A stretch of DNA of 64,000 nt from Fusarium oxysporum f. sp. lycopersici 4287 (GCF_000149955.1 NC_030999.1:945917-1009916); one strand, 5' to 3'; positions 1 to 12,532 are shown, counted from the stretch's first letter. Made by a program: numbers and translations. Notes: generated from the sequence alone by a model not told the origin.

Positions 1-3000
1 GCCTGTAGAGCAGTGCCGTAAAAGCCGCTGTGCGCGTTGACATCGGCTCCGTTGTCGAGGAACAGTTGCATGACCTCTAGGTTGCCCTGAAGTGAGGCAG
101 CCGCATAGAGCGTTGCCGTACTCGCCGTACTCGCCGCCTTCCTCCGCATTGACATCGGCTCCCTTATCTAGGAGCAGTTGCACAACCTCTCGGTGGCCTT
201 CATTCAAGGCAGCTTGCAGAGAATTCCCGTACTCACGGCCCCACGCGTTAACGTCGGCTCCTTTGTCGAGGAGCAGTTGCACAACCTCTCGGTGGCCTTT
301 GCATGAGGCAGCGTATAGAGCTTTGCCGTACTCACCGCCCCACGCGTTAACGTCGGCTCCTTTGTCGAGGAGCAGTTGCACAACCTCTTGGCGGCCTTCA
401 TATGAGGCAACTTGGAGAGCATTGCCGTACTTGTCGCCCTGCGCGTTGACATTCGCTCTCTTATCTAGCAGCAGTTGCATGATCTCTACGTTGCCGTTAA
501 TGGAGGCAGCATATAGAGCATTGCCGTACTTGCCGCCCTGCATGTTGACATCCGCTCCTTTATCCAGCAGCAATTGCACAACCTTTAGGTGACCTTTGGA
601 TGAGGCAGCTTGTAGAGCATTGCCGTACTTGCCGCCCCGCATGTTGACATCCGCTCCTGTGTCTAATAGCAGTTGCACAACCTCTAGGTTGCCCTCAAGT
701 GAGGCAGCGTATAGAGCGCTGCCGTAATAGCCGTACTCGTCGCCTTGCTCCGCATTGACATCCGCTCCCTTATCTAGGAGCAGTTGCACAACCTCTCGGT
801 GGCCTTGATTCAAGGCAGCTTGCAGAGAATTCCCGTACTCACGGCCCCACGCGTTAACGTCGGCTCCTTTGTCGAGGAGCAGTTGCACAACCTCTCGGTG
901 GCCTTTGCATGAGGCAGCGTATAGAGCTTTGCCGTACTCACCGCCCCACGCGTTAACGTTCGGCTCCTTTGTCGAGGAGCAGTTGCACAACCTCTTGGCG
1001 GCCTTCATATGGAGGCAACTTGGAGAGCATTGCCGTACTTGTCGCCCTGCGTGTTGACATCCGCTCTCTTTATCTAGCAGCAGTTGCATGATCTCTACGT
1101 TGCCGTTAATGGAGGCAGCATATAGAGCATTGCCGTACTTGCCGCCCTGCATGTTGACATCCGCTCCTTTATCCCAGCAGCAATTGCACAACCTTTAGGT
1201 GACCTTTGGATGAGGCAGCTTGTAGAGCATTGCCGTACTTGCCGCCCCGCATGTTGACATCCGCTCCCTTATCCAGCAGCAATTGCACAACCTTTAGGTG
1301 ACCCTTGGATGAGGCAGCTTGTAACGCATTGCCGTACTCGCCACCCTGTGCGTTGACGTCGGCCCCTTCTGTTATTAAATCTGTTGCACCCCATGAAAGC
1401 CCACCCAGACAAGCATAATACAATCTGGATGCTCTAGGAGGTCCTGGTTTATTGCCCCACGAGCGGTCGGCCTCATACAATCGACACCACCGTTCAAATG
1501 TTGTCTCATCTCGTAAAAAGCTAAGTGTAATTCGAACGATGTCCTCAGAAGCCTCAGCCGAAACGGCGTAGTCCATCCAGGATTCTGCTGCATACCGTGC
1601 CATTGGAAAATCGTATCTGATCGTGCTGTCACTGCCCCTGATATCGGTAAGGTACGTCAAGCAAGTTTTGGAGATGGCAATGCTGGCATTTTCGAGATTG
1701 AATTGGGCTTGTTCAAGAAGATACTCTTTGACAGAGAAATGGGCCAGATGAAGTTCCTCTACGGTCCAGATGGATTTCGTGACTTCGGCGATTATAACCA
1801 AGCTGGGGCAGTATCGTAGGATGTCGGTTTTTAGAGATAGTCTGCCATCAACATCGAAGCCCCGAGGCTCTTGATCTATTTCGGTAGCTATCACTTCGAT
1901 AGCCTCTGCTAGCTCCAGAGGCCTCTTGGTGTAGACGAGAAACTGCAGGAGACGAATCGCGCTGCGCTTGTATTCCGACGGTATGTTTTGGAGCATGCGG
2001 CAATATGTCTCATTCAGATCACGCGGCAAGGACCTGAGAGCTGTCTTAATGTCTTTTGGGCTCAGACATCGAGCAAGAGTTTCTAGTTGACAGGCAGCCC
2101 ATCTGAACCTGCGATGAATGTCAGAAAAGTGTTTGCTTTATATAGATGACCTAAACCAAAGCTTACATCCCATCAGCTCCATCCCCGATTTTGTCACGAA
2201 TCTCCTCTAGAATACTTGGAGATAACTTCTTATCCACGAAATCGGGCTTCTGCTCAAGCGTTGCCTCAACGTAAGAGCGTATGTCAGCGTTGATAACGTT
2301 CTTATCAAGTTGGACACAGTTTCGCTTGCCGAATGACCGAGGGATCGCGCTTTCGAACTCTACTTCAGGCCGGCCAGTGACGATGAGCTGAGCCTTCCTG
2401 GATGCTAAATGTTTCAGCCATTGCAGAAGTTCTTCCCTTGCTGTACACTCATCTAGGGCGTCGATGATAATGAAAACCTTTCCAGCAGTTTGTATCATTG
2501 TGTCAACACACGCTGATAAGGCATTTGTATCTGGTTGTCTCCGTCCATCATCATGTGAAGTGAAAAGATTATCAAGTCTTCTAGCGGCTTCGTTCCCGGT
2601 ATAATAAAGCTGAACTGCCAGCGAGCGTAGGAGATCCTCCAGTTTCTGTTTCCTGGCATCGTTAAAGTCGAAGAAGAAAGCAAGCGTGGTGTGGGTGTCT
2701 ATTTGCAGAAGATGATCAAGAATCGTTGTACTCAGAATGGTCTTGCCACATCCTGCTAGACCGTAGAGCCACAGATGTTGACGTGTCCCAAGTTTCCATT
2801 CCTGGAAAGCGGGACTGTTTAGAAGCCAGGCGCCAGTGCCGGGATGACGGTGTTTTCTTGCCAAGTTGGCATTGGTTGAACAATCTGGCGGGGATAGCCA
2901 TCGCTCGATTTTGGCGACCCGACGGTCAGATGCCATGCTCATCACCGCTTGTTTGGTTTCATTTCCCGTGGATTCAACTGTTCAAGGTTAGAAGAAGAAG

Positions 3001-4022
3001 AGTGAGCTGGCATTGTGATACTAACTAGAACTGAGGATTTCGCTAATAGGCTTCTCAGCCTCGACCTTGCTGGGGGGAATCTGGTGTAGGAGATCCTTCG
3101 CATATGCCGCTGCCATCATTGCAGCAAAACCCTGCCATTCCTTGTTCTTGTGCGAGTCGGAATAATCGCATATCCCGCGGATCACCAGACACGGGAAATG
3201 GTTCATTAGCCCAGCTGCCTCCATTTCGAAGCAGAGAACGCCCTTCTTCGCTGCAAGCGCATCCCGTGTCAAAGCATCCTTCATCAAACGATTTGCCGAA
3301 GCGATCAAGCCGTAGTGAATAGCGGGGTTGTCTTCATCTTCAGTACGACCGGGTCGCACTACCAAGGTTGAGGGATCATCGCCACAAGCTTTCGCGCAGC
3401 TGGACTGATCATTCGGCGGGTGAACCTTTGAGGAGTGGTACAGCCGGTCGGTGCTGGATTCGGGCCGTTGGAACTCTTTCTTAAGTCTCGGGTTCTCTAC
3501 CAAGATATCGTCGATATGTTTATGAAGCTGGTGTCCTTTGCGCTTGTATTGCGTCAAGAGTCCATGCACGGCTGTTCGCAGAATCGTCGGCGGCTGATTC
3601 AAGAATCCGGTCTCCTGAAATTCCTGGCCCTGCACGGCCTTCCCAAAGTCGTACTGGAACACACCGCCCTTCCCGTGGCCAGAAGCACTCACCACGACGT
3701 CCCCAAGGCGAATGTCATGCTCAGTAGTCGGCGCGCCGCCGCCAATTCCAACCATCAGGCCGAATCTGACGTTGGGGAAGCTGTGAAGCATATCTCTCGC
3801 GACACCAGCGGCGGATGATATGCCGTATTCGCCATGGGGAAGGACAGCAATGACAACATTGTGTTTCCCGATCTTGCCCAGTGTGTAATTGTTGCTATCG
3901 TTAGCGGACACGAACTCGGGTCCTTCATGCTCTTCGTCGAGAAAGAGTTGCGCAGCAAGGTACTCGGTTGCAATGGCGCAGATCCAGCCGACCGTGTACT
4001 TCTGGGGATTTGACATAACCAT
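1..4022 (-). CDS. PNP-NACHT-ankyrin NOD-like receptor (copy A), 3' end outside the window, array frameshifted
   Basis: Fungal NLR reading leftwards from ATG 4022 (a second in-frame ATG at 4016 matches the start of copy B). Exon 1 (3026-4022) is a nucleoside-phosphorylase (PNP_UDP) domain with GIGGGAP and the terminal [10 protein letters not shown] and [10 protein letters not shown] blocks. Intron 1 is 2978-3025 (GTTAGT..CAG). Exon 2 (2167-2977) is the NACHT domain with Walker A GLAGCGKT and Walker [11 protein letters not shown]. Intron 2 is 2109-2166 (GTAAGC..CAG). Exon 3 runs from 2108 off the left edge: a helical segment, then about 33-residue ankyrin units. Intron sizes (48 and 58 bp) and NACHT exon length (811 bp) equal those of copy B at 44.5 kb. 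The ankyrin frame is broken by four extra bases (near 959, 1011, 1069 and 1173) and then stays open to position 1. They may be real lesions or assembly errors. By family the role is allorecognition or incompatibility signalling in the cytosol, which is inference here. Confidence 0.88.
125..1268 (-). repeat. Higher-order tandem duplication of six ankyrin units
   Basis: The block at about 125-658 recurs at about 731-1268 with an offset of 606 bp, which grows to 610 bp by the right end because the inner copy has four extra single bases. 606 bp equals 202 codons, i.e. six ankyrin units of which one is four residues longer. The two blocks differ by only a handful of substitutions, so the duplication is recent or has been homogenised. 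The four extra bases each lengthen an existing base or run by one (T to TT at 959-960, G to GG at 1011-1012, TT to TTT at 1069-1071, CC to CCC at 1173-1175). Confidence 0.9.
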
Positions 4023-5575
4023 TGTCTAGTGTTGAGCGAAGAGAAACTTGTGACGTTGAAGGCACAAACGGTCGCAACAGAGAAGTGTTAGAATGAGGGC
4101 GTTTAAGACAGGGGAAAATCACAGCAAAAGAAGGAACCTGACAAGGTTCACATATGCTCTGAAGGAGAGGCGAGTTCGAGATCAGGCTCTTCAAGCGAGC
4201 AAGAGTCAGAATCGGAGGCTGGCTCTGTCATCGAAGTCAGAGAGGGAAATATACCCCACCAACCAACCAGGCGGTCGCGGCGGGTGGTGAAAAAAACTAG
4301 AGTACAATAGATAAATCTACTTATGACTCATTAAATGAATGATTTTACGCATTTCTGTCAATTTGGTCAAATTCTGTGTAAGTGAAGTTGGTGAGTTTTG
4401 GTGGAGCTTTTTTTATTTTGCCTGGCGAAAGAGGGGTGGTGGCGAAAGAGGGGTTGTGGATGGTACTTGCAGCCAGGTGTGGCACGCTGAGCGTTGTAGC
4501 AAATAATTGGTGAACGAATCCAAGGTAAGGCGGCTGCCTCTCATATGCGGGGCGAATAGACGAACTTAAAAGGCAGCCACACGCCAGCTGGACGTTTGAC
4601 CTCCCCAAACAAAGTCAGCCAGGCGAACCACCAGGTGCTCAGGCGAACATGTATGTATCTCGATACGCAATTTCTCTAAGTCACCGCCTTCGCCTGCGTG
4701 GCGACCGCTCTCATAATACCAACAATCATTATGTATATCGCCTTTCGTGGTTGTCTAATCCCATGCGACGCTCTGCTCGACTGGCGATGCCGGATTGTCG
4801 GGTATGAGAGTTCGCGTGTGGTGTCATTAGACTTTGCTGAGGAGTAAATAATCGGTATGTCACTGCAGCCCTGGAAGTACGTCGCCAGCGCGGTGTTGGT
4901 GCAGAGCGGCATGACTTTTGGCTTGCGGGCGGTTGCTTTATCTCACGATGCCAGCCTCTCGCAGGGTCGGCCTGTAGTCTTGAGGTCAAGATAAAGTATA
5001 AAAACCTACGTGTACATCCTGCGTAGTAAATTTCAGGGTAATGATGAGCTCACCCTGTTGCAGTGGCGTTGTGATATATGCCATCTGGAGAATGCTTGCA
5101 GAGACCCACATCTACCCCGCTTTTGACGGGCTTCATTTGGACATCATCTGGTACTTCACCGAACCCGCAAGTATCGCTTACATGTCGCGGTAACTGTCCT
5201 ATTGAACCGAAGACCGCCGACAAGCACCGCTATTTGGAGTTTTGATTTCGTGGTAGTCTGTCACGTTATCATCGTCGCTGTGAATTTGGTAAAACTTTAT
5301 ATTTACCGCTTAGCGAGAAAAATATCTCGAGAATCTTCCATCTCGCATATGATAGATTAAACTAATTTACTATCATATCAGGTCACATAACTTACTGATA
5401 TCGCATTTAAATCCAACCTACCAGGACTGGCGGATCGCTGTTAAACTCGAGATCTGGCTGTTGTTATTCTGATCAACCCCACAACAATACCCCACTTCCA
5501 GCGGTATTCTCGTCCAATCAAGACGGCCGTCTACGAACCGACTGATAACCTTCGGCGGGTGCTCGTCTCACTTCA
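4023..5575. other. Intergenic region between divergent NLR genes
   Basis: No convincing coding sequence. It holds the upstream regions of both copy A (leftwards) and copy C (rightwards). Two near-identical direct repeats of the motif GGCGAAAGAGGGG lie close together at about 4424-4455. The stretch 5280-5420 is AT-richer than the flanks. No promoter element could be assigned with confidence. Confidence 0.6.
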
Positions 5576-8500
5576 ATGTCCGAGCCATGCATAGAAGACT
5601 ACGCGATCGGCTGGATCTGTGCCCTGCAGGAGGAGTATGAGGCGGCATGCCGCATGCTCGACGACGAATTCGAAGGTCTAGAGATGAGCGACGTAAACGA
5701 CAACAATACCTACGTCTTTGGTCGCATCAGTGGTCACAATGTGGTCATTGGGTGCCTCCCAGACGGCCGGTATGGTATCAGCTCGGCTGCGGTTGTCGCC
5801 CGAGACATGGTCCGGTCGTTTCCTAGCTTGAAGTTCGCCTTGATGGTAGGCATCGGTGGAGGTGCTCCGACGGCAGAGAAAGACATCCGCCTCGGCGACG
5901 TAGTTGTCAGCGTACCACAGGGCAAGCTAGGAGGAGTGATCCAATACGACTTCGGGAAGAGGCTATCGGATAGTCAATTTCAACTCACCGGCCAGATGAA
6001 CTCTCCCCCTGAGGTGCTGTTGGGAGCGATCCCTGAGATGCGACGCCGTCACAACGACTCCAATAAGCCAGATAGAATATCAGAACACCTGAGGCTGATG
6101 GACGATATGCCCGACTATCAGCGTCCTGATGAAGACCAACTATACCGCGCTGATTACGAACACAAGGGTGGAGTGACTTGCTCGCATTGCGAGGCAAGCG
6201 GGCTCGAGAAGCGATCACCGCGAGTGACCAAGCGAGCAGTCACTGTCCACTATGGTATCATCGCATCCGCCAATTCAGTTATGAAGAACGCGAAGCAGAG
6301 GGATCAATACGCTCAAGACCCAGAACTTCAGGTTTTGTGCTTTGAGATGGAAGCTGGCGGGCTGATGAACAACTTCCCATCTCTAGTGATCCGAGGAATC
6401 TGCGATTATTCGGATTCACACAAGAACGACGAGTGGCATAAATATGCAGCACTCGCATCGGCTGCCTACGCTAGAGAACTTCTTCATGTTCTGAAACCTA
6501 GGAAGGTGGCAGTATTGCCGTCATGGGCCGGCAAATTGGGGAGGCGTAAGTAACATCGTTTCTGATAGGAGGGCTGTACTGTTATACAATCCCAGAGGGG
6601 TTCTACCCCATTCCCACGAACGTAGTCTATATAACAGCCCTTCTCCTCATACTTCAACTACGCAAATGACTGCTGCGCTCAATATCTGATGATTCATAGT
6701 CTTAGAAGACATTCAGAATATAAAGGACCAGACGTCAGCAACATCCAGGAAGGCTGACACGATCATCGATTACTATCACACTCAAAAGCAAAAGGAAATC
6801 CTGCATTGGCTCACAGAAGTTGACTACGGCCCTCAGCAAAGTGACTACTTTGGAAGGCGACAACGTGGTACAGGTCAGTGACTTCTTGAGTCGGCAAAGT
6901 TCCAGTGCTGGCTGGCAAACAAACAACAGACGTTGTTCTGTCCAGGCATCCCGGGCGCTGGAAAGACCATTCTTACCTCGATTGTGGTCGAGAATCTGGA
7001 AGCACTATTCCAGAATGATAGGAGTTTCGGTATTGCATACATACATCTATTGCAATTTCCGGCGCCAAGACGAGCAGACAGCTACAGACCTATTGGCCAG
7101 CCTACTTAAACAGCTAGCTGAGGGCCGAACGACATTCTCAGATAGCGTGAAATTGCTCTATCACAAGCATAAGGACAAACGATCGCGCCCATCATTCGAG
7201 GACATATCAAGCACCCTACAATCCGTGGTCGCACTTTATTCAAGGGTCTTTATTCTAATAGACGCGCTTGATGAATGTCGAGCATCCGATGGCAGTCGGA
7301 CAAGATTCCTGGCAGAGGTATTCAAACTCCAAGCCAGGTCCGGAGCCAACATATTCGCGACGTCGAGGTTTATTCCGGATATCACGGAAGTGTTCCAAAA
7401 CAGCATCTCACTGGAAATAAGTGCTACAGAAGAGGATGTACGGAGATATCTTCAGAACCACATGCTGCGATTGCCCGCTTTTGTCCGTCGTAGTCCAGAA
7501 CTCCAAGAGGAGGTCAAGAGCAGCATCGTTCACTCGGTCCAGGGAATGTAAGCAGCTTCATCCGGAGAAAAGACGAGAGGCTAACGTACTCAGGTTCCTC
7601 CTCGCCCAGTTTCATCTGGAGTCTCTGATCAACAAGATATCGATCAAAGCAGTCCGTAACGCTCTTGCGAAGCTACCAAGCGGATCAGACGCGTACGACC
7701 ATGCGTACGAGACGGCGATGGAGCGAATCGAACAGCAGGCACCAGGTCATCGAGACTTTGCTAAGCAGATCCTATCTTGGATTACATGCGCAAAGAGGCC
7801 GCTTACTACGTTAGAGCTCCGACATGCTCTCGCCGTAGAAGTTGGCACAACGGAGCTTGACGAGGAGGCGTTGCCAGAAATCGAAGACATTGTTGTGGCG
7901 TGTGTTGGGCTAGTCACAAACGACAAGCAAAGCGACATCATCAGGTTAGTACACTACACGACTCAGCAATACTTCGACAAAAACCGGGGGAAATGGTTTC
8001 CGAACGCAGAAGCTGGGATCACGACAACCTGCGCTACCTACTTATTATTCAATATCTTTGAGAGCGGGTTCTGTCGGACTGATGAGGAATTTGAAGAACG
8101 GTTACGGTTGAACCCATTCTATGAGTACTCTGCACATCATTGGGGGAATCATGCTCGTAAAGCTCCAACTCTATGCCAGGAGGTCATTGACTTTCTTGAA
8201 TCCGACACAAAAGTCGAGTCATCGAGTCAAGCACTAATGGCCGCAAGGGGGTATTTGGGACGAGGATACAGCCAAATAGTTCCAATGCGAATGACTGGAC
8301 TGCATTTAGTGGCATACTTCGGGATCCAGGATAGCGTACAAACACTGAGCAGGGGGGACCCTGTGAACCTCAGGGACAGTCATGGCATGACCGCACTATC
8401 GTATGCTGCCGAGCGAGGACATGAAGTTATTGTCAAGCTGCTTCTCGAGATGGGAAAAGTCGACGTCAACATTCAAGATACGTTTGGTATAACACCGCTC

Positions 8501-8677
8501 TCGAGGGCCACCAGAAACGGGCATGAAGCTATTGTCAAGCTGCTTCTCGAGATGGGAAAAGTCGATGTCGATATTCAAGATAAGGATGGTACAACACCGC
8601 TCTCATGGGCCGCCAGAAATGGGTATGAGGGTATCGATGGTCTGAGGAACACGGAGGACATTGTGTCCCCCCTTTGA
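5576..8677 (+). pseudogene. PNP-NACHT-ankyrin NOD-like receptor (copy C), inactivated
   Basis: Third NLR of the same architecture but a distinct subfamily. Exon 1 (5576-6545) is a complete PNP_UDP domain ([27 protein letters not shown]) with donor GTAAGT. The next exon probably starts at 6706 after CTTAG and enters a NACHT domain of the type starting [18 protein letters not shown]. Two lesions follow. The conserved Trp codon after GTGQ reads TGA at 6879-6881, and a 4-bp tandem duplication (ATAC at 7037-7044) shifts the frame just after the P-loop (PGIPGAGKT, about 6950). Beyond it the frame is clean: Walker B FILIDALDEC, a 46-bp intron (7548-7593, GTAAGC..CAG), the winged-helix-like part and about three ankyrin units with the repeated segment VKLLLEMGKVDV. 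The array stops abruptly at 8675-8677. The gene is head-to-head with copy A. Both lesions lie in the NACHT module, so the PNP exon alone could still be made. Confidence 0.85.
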
Positions 8678-8692
8678 ACCTCTCAATTCCTC

Positions 8693-9090
8693 CATTTGAG
8701 GTTCACCAGTTTACTCGATATGCAAACGCCGGTTTACTTGTCATCCCGATGGCAAATACGTCTAATGGAAGACTTCTGCGGAATGCACTCGCAAAGTAGA
8801 GGCCAAAGGATGTTGTCGTGCATTCAATCACTGTATTCGTCGAGTCCGACGTTGGAGAACAACCATATAACGAGGCAGGAGCGCTCGGTGCTCACAACCG
8901 CATCAGCAATGCCTTGTGTGACATAATAGTACTAGGCAACCGGGATACGTTGGCATCCAAGGGTATTGGAACTCCCATGGTCGCCTCCATCGAAAACTAG
9001 ATTCAGCTTGACAACGTTGACCGCCCTGTCGACTTTGGGAGTCGTGGTCGTCCACAATGCCACGGAAGGGAGAACGGTGGCAGGTCTATC
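8693..9090 (+). pseudogene. Degenerate fragment of an unrecognised gene
   Basis: One frame on the plus strand reads as protein-like sequence across two stop codons: FEVHQFTRYANAGLLVIPMA, then a TAG near 8798, VVVHSITVFVESDVGEQPYN and GALGAHNRISNALCDIIVLG, another TAG at 8998-9000, then IQLDNVDRPVDFGS. Composition and continuity look like a decayed single exon. I do not recognise the family. It starts directly after the truncated ankyrin array of copy C, so the two may have been fused by a deletion. From 9091 to 9447 I see nothing else I can support. Confidence 0.5.
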
Positions 9091-9447
9091 TTGGCGTGCT
9101 AGGGTCCCTCCTACTTATGTCGATCGTGCCCGCTGATTTGGGTTTGATGGTAACCTGAATTACGGCCGGGTGACAGTTGGTCAAATAATGGCGGCGCATG
9201 TGCCAGGCTTGGACAAAGCAGATGGGCAAGGTGTACTCACTGGGCGTTCTCGCTATGATTTGCTGGGCGAGGCCATCGATCGTCTAACAGTCCCGTGGTA
9301 ATTGTACATTAGAGCCAATTCAAAGCCACGATGTGCCACTGCACCTTAAGTCGATAGGGTTTTCGAAGACAATGCCGTGGGACGCAAATTACCCTGGCTA
9401 AACTGTGTATTCACTTCGCCACAAGCAGGCGAAGCTTCCTAGGGCTT

Positions 9448-10858
9448 CTAGACCTGAGCAGTACGTGCCATCCAAATATGAAAAGCGACTACGACTATAA
9501 ATGTAGTAGGGGCGGTGATCACCCAGTAGATCCAAAATCCAGTCGAGACCTTCCACCCATTATTGAAACTGAAGAAGGCAGTGCTGAAGAGAGCCTGTAA
9601 CTATGTGAATAAATTGGCAAGCATGACTCAGGGTAACACGTACAGAAAAGAAGGTTGCCGGGAGAAACACCATTGTCAAGTATGCGATGGATTTCATCAC
9701 CGTATTGTCTTGATTGGCGATGTTGTTAAAAGCCTGCATTCAGTCAGTTTATCTGAGCGATGCACCAATCAAGTACTTCAACCAGGCTGGTTCCGTACTA
9801 AATCGACTTCGTTCTCGAGTCTCTTTTGATTAGAGTCGGACCGAAGCTTGAGACTCTTCGTCAACTGGATTTGAAATCTCAAGTATTCCTTCGCCTGCAC
9901 CTGGTAGGTCTTCTCGTGCGCGCACGGCTCCTTATCGTAGACTTCTGTCTGGTATCGTAGCATCTCTTGAAGCGTCTCAATGGTTGCCGACAGGATCTCA
10001 GAAGTGTGGATACCGTGTCTGGAGATGTCATGCATTGGCTTGAACAGCCGTCCGACGTATGGCCGGTTCTAAGGCCAGTTAGACTTCTCTGGTGACCGAC
10101 CTTTTCAAGCAAACGTGACCAAAAACAACGGAATGCTCACCTTCTCGAGCCTTCTAACTGGACCTCGAACACGCCACACCGAAAGATCGTAGTACTTTAT
10201 TATCAGGTCGATGAGGTCGACGTGCATGGCGAACGGATCTTCAAAGTTGAGACATGACGGCCGCCTCTCAAGTAATGCTTTCAATTGGTCGGGCAGATCG
10301 AAAGGTATGTCGACACACAGAACTTGGCACCTGCTTGGAGAATCCCAGCGAGTAAAGATTCCCATCTCGAACCACTCGTAACCTTTCACATTGGTATGAG
10401 GTACATACTCGGGTTCTGTGTCGTCCGGGTCGTGATCGACTTTGGGAATCATTTTCACCAGACAGCGAAACCAAGTGCCTAACTTATTTTAGTAGGTCAC
10501 TTGAATGGGTTGAAGAAATGCATAGAACGTACTGCTTCTTGTAACATGGCCATTAGCATAAGTCGGTCTGCAGCCAAAGTAACCATTCAATCTGACACAA
10601 GTTCTAGTAGCGACGAACTTGGGAATATCGAAAAGACCTAGAAGCTCTTCCCGGCTATCCTGATCTTTGGGAAAGCATCCTTTATCGAGAAAACTGGGCT
10701 TCCGGATCAACATTTGTAGACGTGAAGAAAGCGGAGGTCACTCACATGTAGCAATTCTCATCCATGCCACTCACAGTCTGGGCACTGAAAGTATTATCGA
10801 CAGTTTTCACCCATCCCATTCCTTCGGAGGCTGGTCTACAGTCAGAATTTGAATACAT
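9448..10858 (-). CDS. CorA-like membrane protein (six exons)
   Basis: Proposed exons on the minus strand: 10746-10858, 10533-10693, 10141-10478, 9799-10068, 9644-9733 and 9448-9594. All junctions have GT..AG signals (GTGAGT, GTACGT, GTGAGC, GTACGG, GTACGT donors) and the joined frame stays open: 1119 nt, 372 residues. The soluble part contains FLDKGCFPKDQDSREELLGL and the helical segment EYLRFQIQLTKSLKLRSDSN typical of fungal CorA-like proteins. The C-terminus has two membrane segments: one around VMKSIAYLTMVFLPATFFSA, then FWIYWVITAPTTFIVVVAFH, and ends at TAG 9448-9450. The canonical GMN loop is not obvious, as in many fungal CorA-like paralogues, so magnesium transport is uncertain. The first exon is the least certain part: an alternative start at ATG 10713 without intron 1 would give about 341 residues. 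Confidence 0.8.
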
Positions 10859-12532
10859 CGCGTTATGAACTCTGAGTATCTACCAGGCCTCAGGAGAGTT
10901 GCTCGGGAATTTGTCTGCAACCTGGTTGCCATGGTCAAATCGGGCTGTCGAATTGCTGGGATCTCAGGGAGGTGACCTCCACATTCTTGATGATTGTCCC
11001 AGTAATCTCTGGTAGCTGTTCGGGACGCTTTCTGGATAACCAGAACCCCGAAAGGTCGGATAAACTACAAGCGGTGTCCGAGCCTGATTCAGGTATACTT
11101 CCGGCCTTTTTATATTCCGCATTTTCAAGCCATATGCATGTGGGTTGGGTCGAGACAAAACTGAGAGGGATGCATTAGCCATTTATGGTGGGATTTATTG
11201 GTAGCCATTGACGAGACGCTGACGCGCCTGTGAGATTGCTGAAATGGTCAAGGCTGCTGATTTCTTCAAATATGCGCACGAAGTACTTCGCCCTAGGATC
11301 CTAACTTTTCTGCGCCTCCCCAGGTACTATCTCACGTCACAGCAACACCTAGCTAATCGTAGCGGTTTAAAAAAACACTTCGTCATAAATAGATTGGACT
11401 CAACTCTTGTGTTCAGAGTATCTAGGTTCCTCACCCATCAGCTTGTTTAGAACCTACCAGTTTGTTCATCCTTGCGTTTGTTAGTTATGCAACTAGCGAA
11501 TCTCAAGCCGTAGTTTTACTCTGAGCACGGACTAAGTATGGTGCTGGTAGTTCTGTGCATAGCTGTGACTATGCTGCCTGACATCAGCCTCTTGTAAGTG
11601 GCTGACTCGTATCAGTGGAACTAATTTTATCCGATTCATCAAGCCATCGTGGCTGGATGCATGGCTGGTTCGCGGCCTTGGCTAGTTGTCATGCGTGATC
11701 GAATAATTGGAGAGGCCTCAGTGGATTGGGTCTTTTGGAGGTGGCGCGCAGCGCAAAGGGGAACGTGCGCGCGTGCACGGCCAAATAACGTGATTCTAAC
11801 TCTACTGAAGGGTTGCGTGGCAGGTGGTTGTGAAAGGAGAAACGATATGAAAGTAGCCCCGAATCAGGACTACTTCTATTCTGAAGTAGTCCCCCCTTCC
11901 AGACATTTAACATATGAGAGAAGATGTGATTTTTGATCCTGCTCGGACTTTGAAGTATGCTTGCTCCCAGCTGGTTCATTGTCCACGTTAAACTGAGCGT
12001 TATCAACGTCAGCGGCTCCAGTTGAGCCCATCCCTCTAGAATATCACCGCCTTCCACGACCGTGCGAAGCCCACAGGTGTCACTATTGAAGCAAATGAGA
12101 GTGCAAATAATTTAGATGGAATTGTATGGCTTAGTAGTCTTCATCTCACAATCAACGTCGTCGTGGACCTCGGAGTTTTTGGACATCGCACGTTGAGAAT
12201 CGCGACTGATATCATAATGGGCTGACGGAAGAAATTTACAGAGCTGGCTGCTGAGAGCTGGTTCGTTGCTTGTTTAAGATAACAATTACCTCATTGAGGC
12301 AGTTGAGCTTTATATTAATCACTGACTATTGGTATGCCGGCTCGGATGAGTGCTGTATTGTTTAAAGTTGTGATAAAGAATTTCCAGAGTCATAGGCCAT
12401 CCGGTACCGTTAAAAGCTCTTAGCAATAGAAGTGACGTTCAGAAGATCCATCAGGCTTTCCCACAGTTTCCCCAGAATTTGCTACAGGTTGTGAAACTCA
12501 TCGACCTTTGTCCTCAAACCAATTAATCTTTC
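10859..12532. other. Intergenic, no gene supported
   Basis: Short open frames on both strands lack any recognisable motif, compatible splice sites or codon pattern. No terminal repeats or RNA gene were seen. Confidence 0.5.

Noticed and set aside
92..592. 166-codon open frame on the plus strand, with similar ones at 47133-47618 and 47706-48071
   Set aside because: They are antisense shadows of the ankyrin arrays; the serine/leucine-rich translation repeats with the array period.
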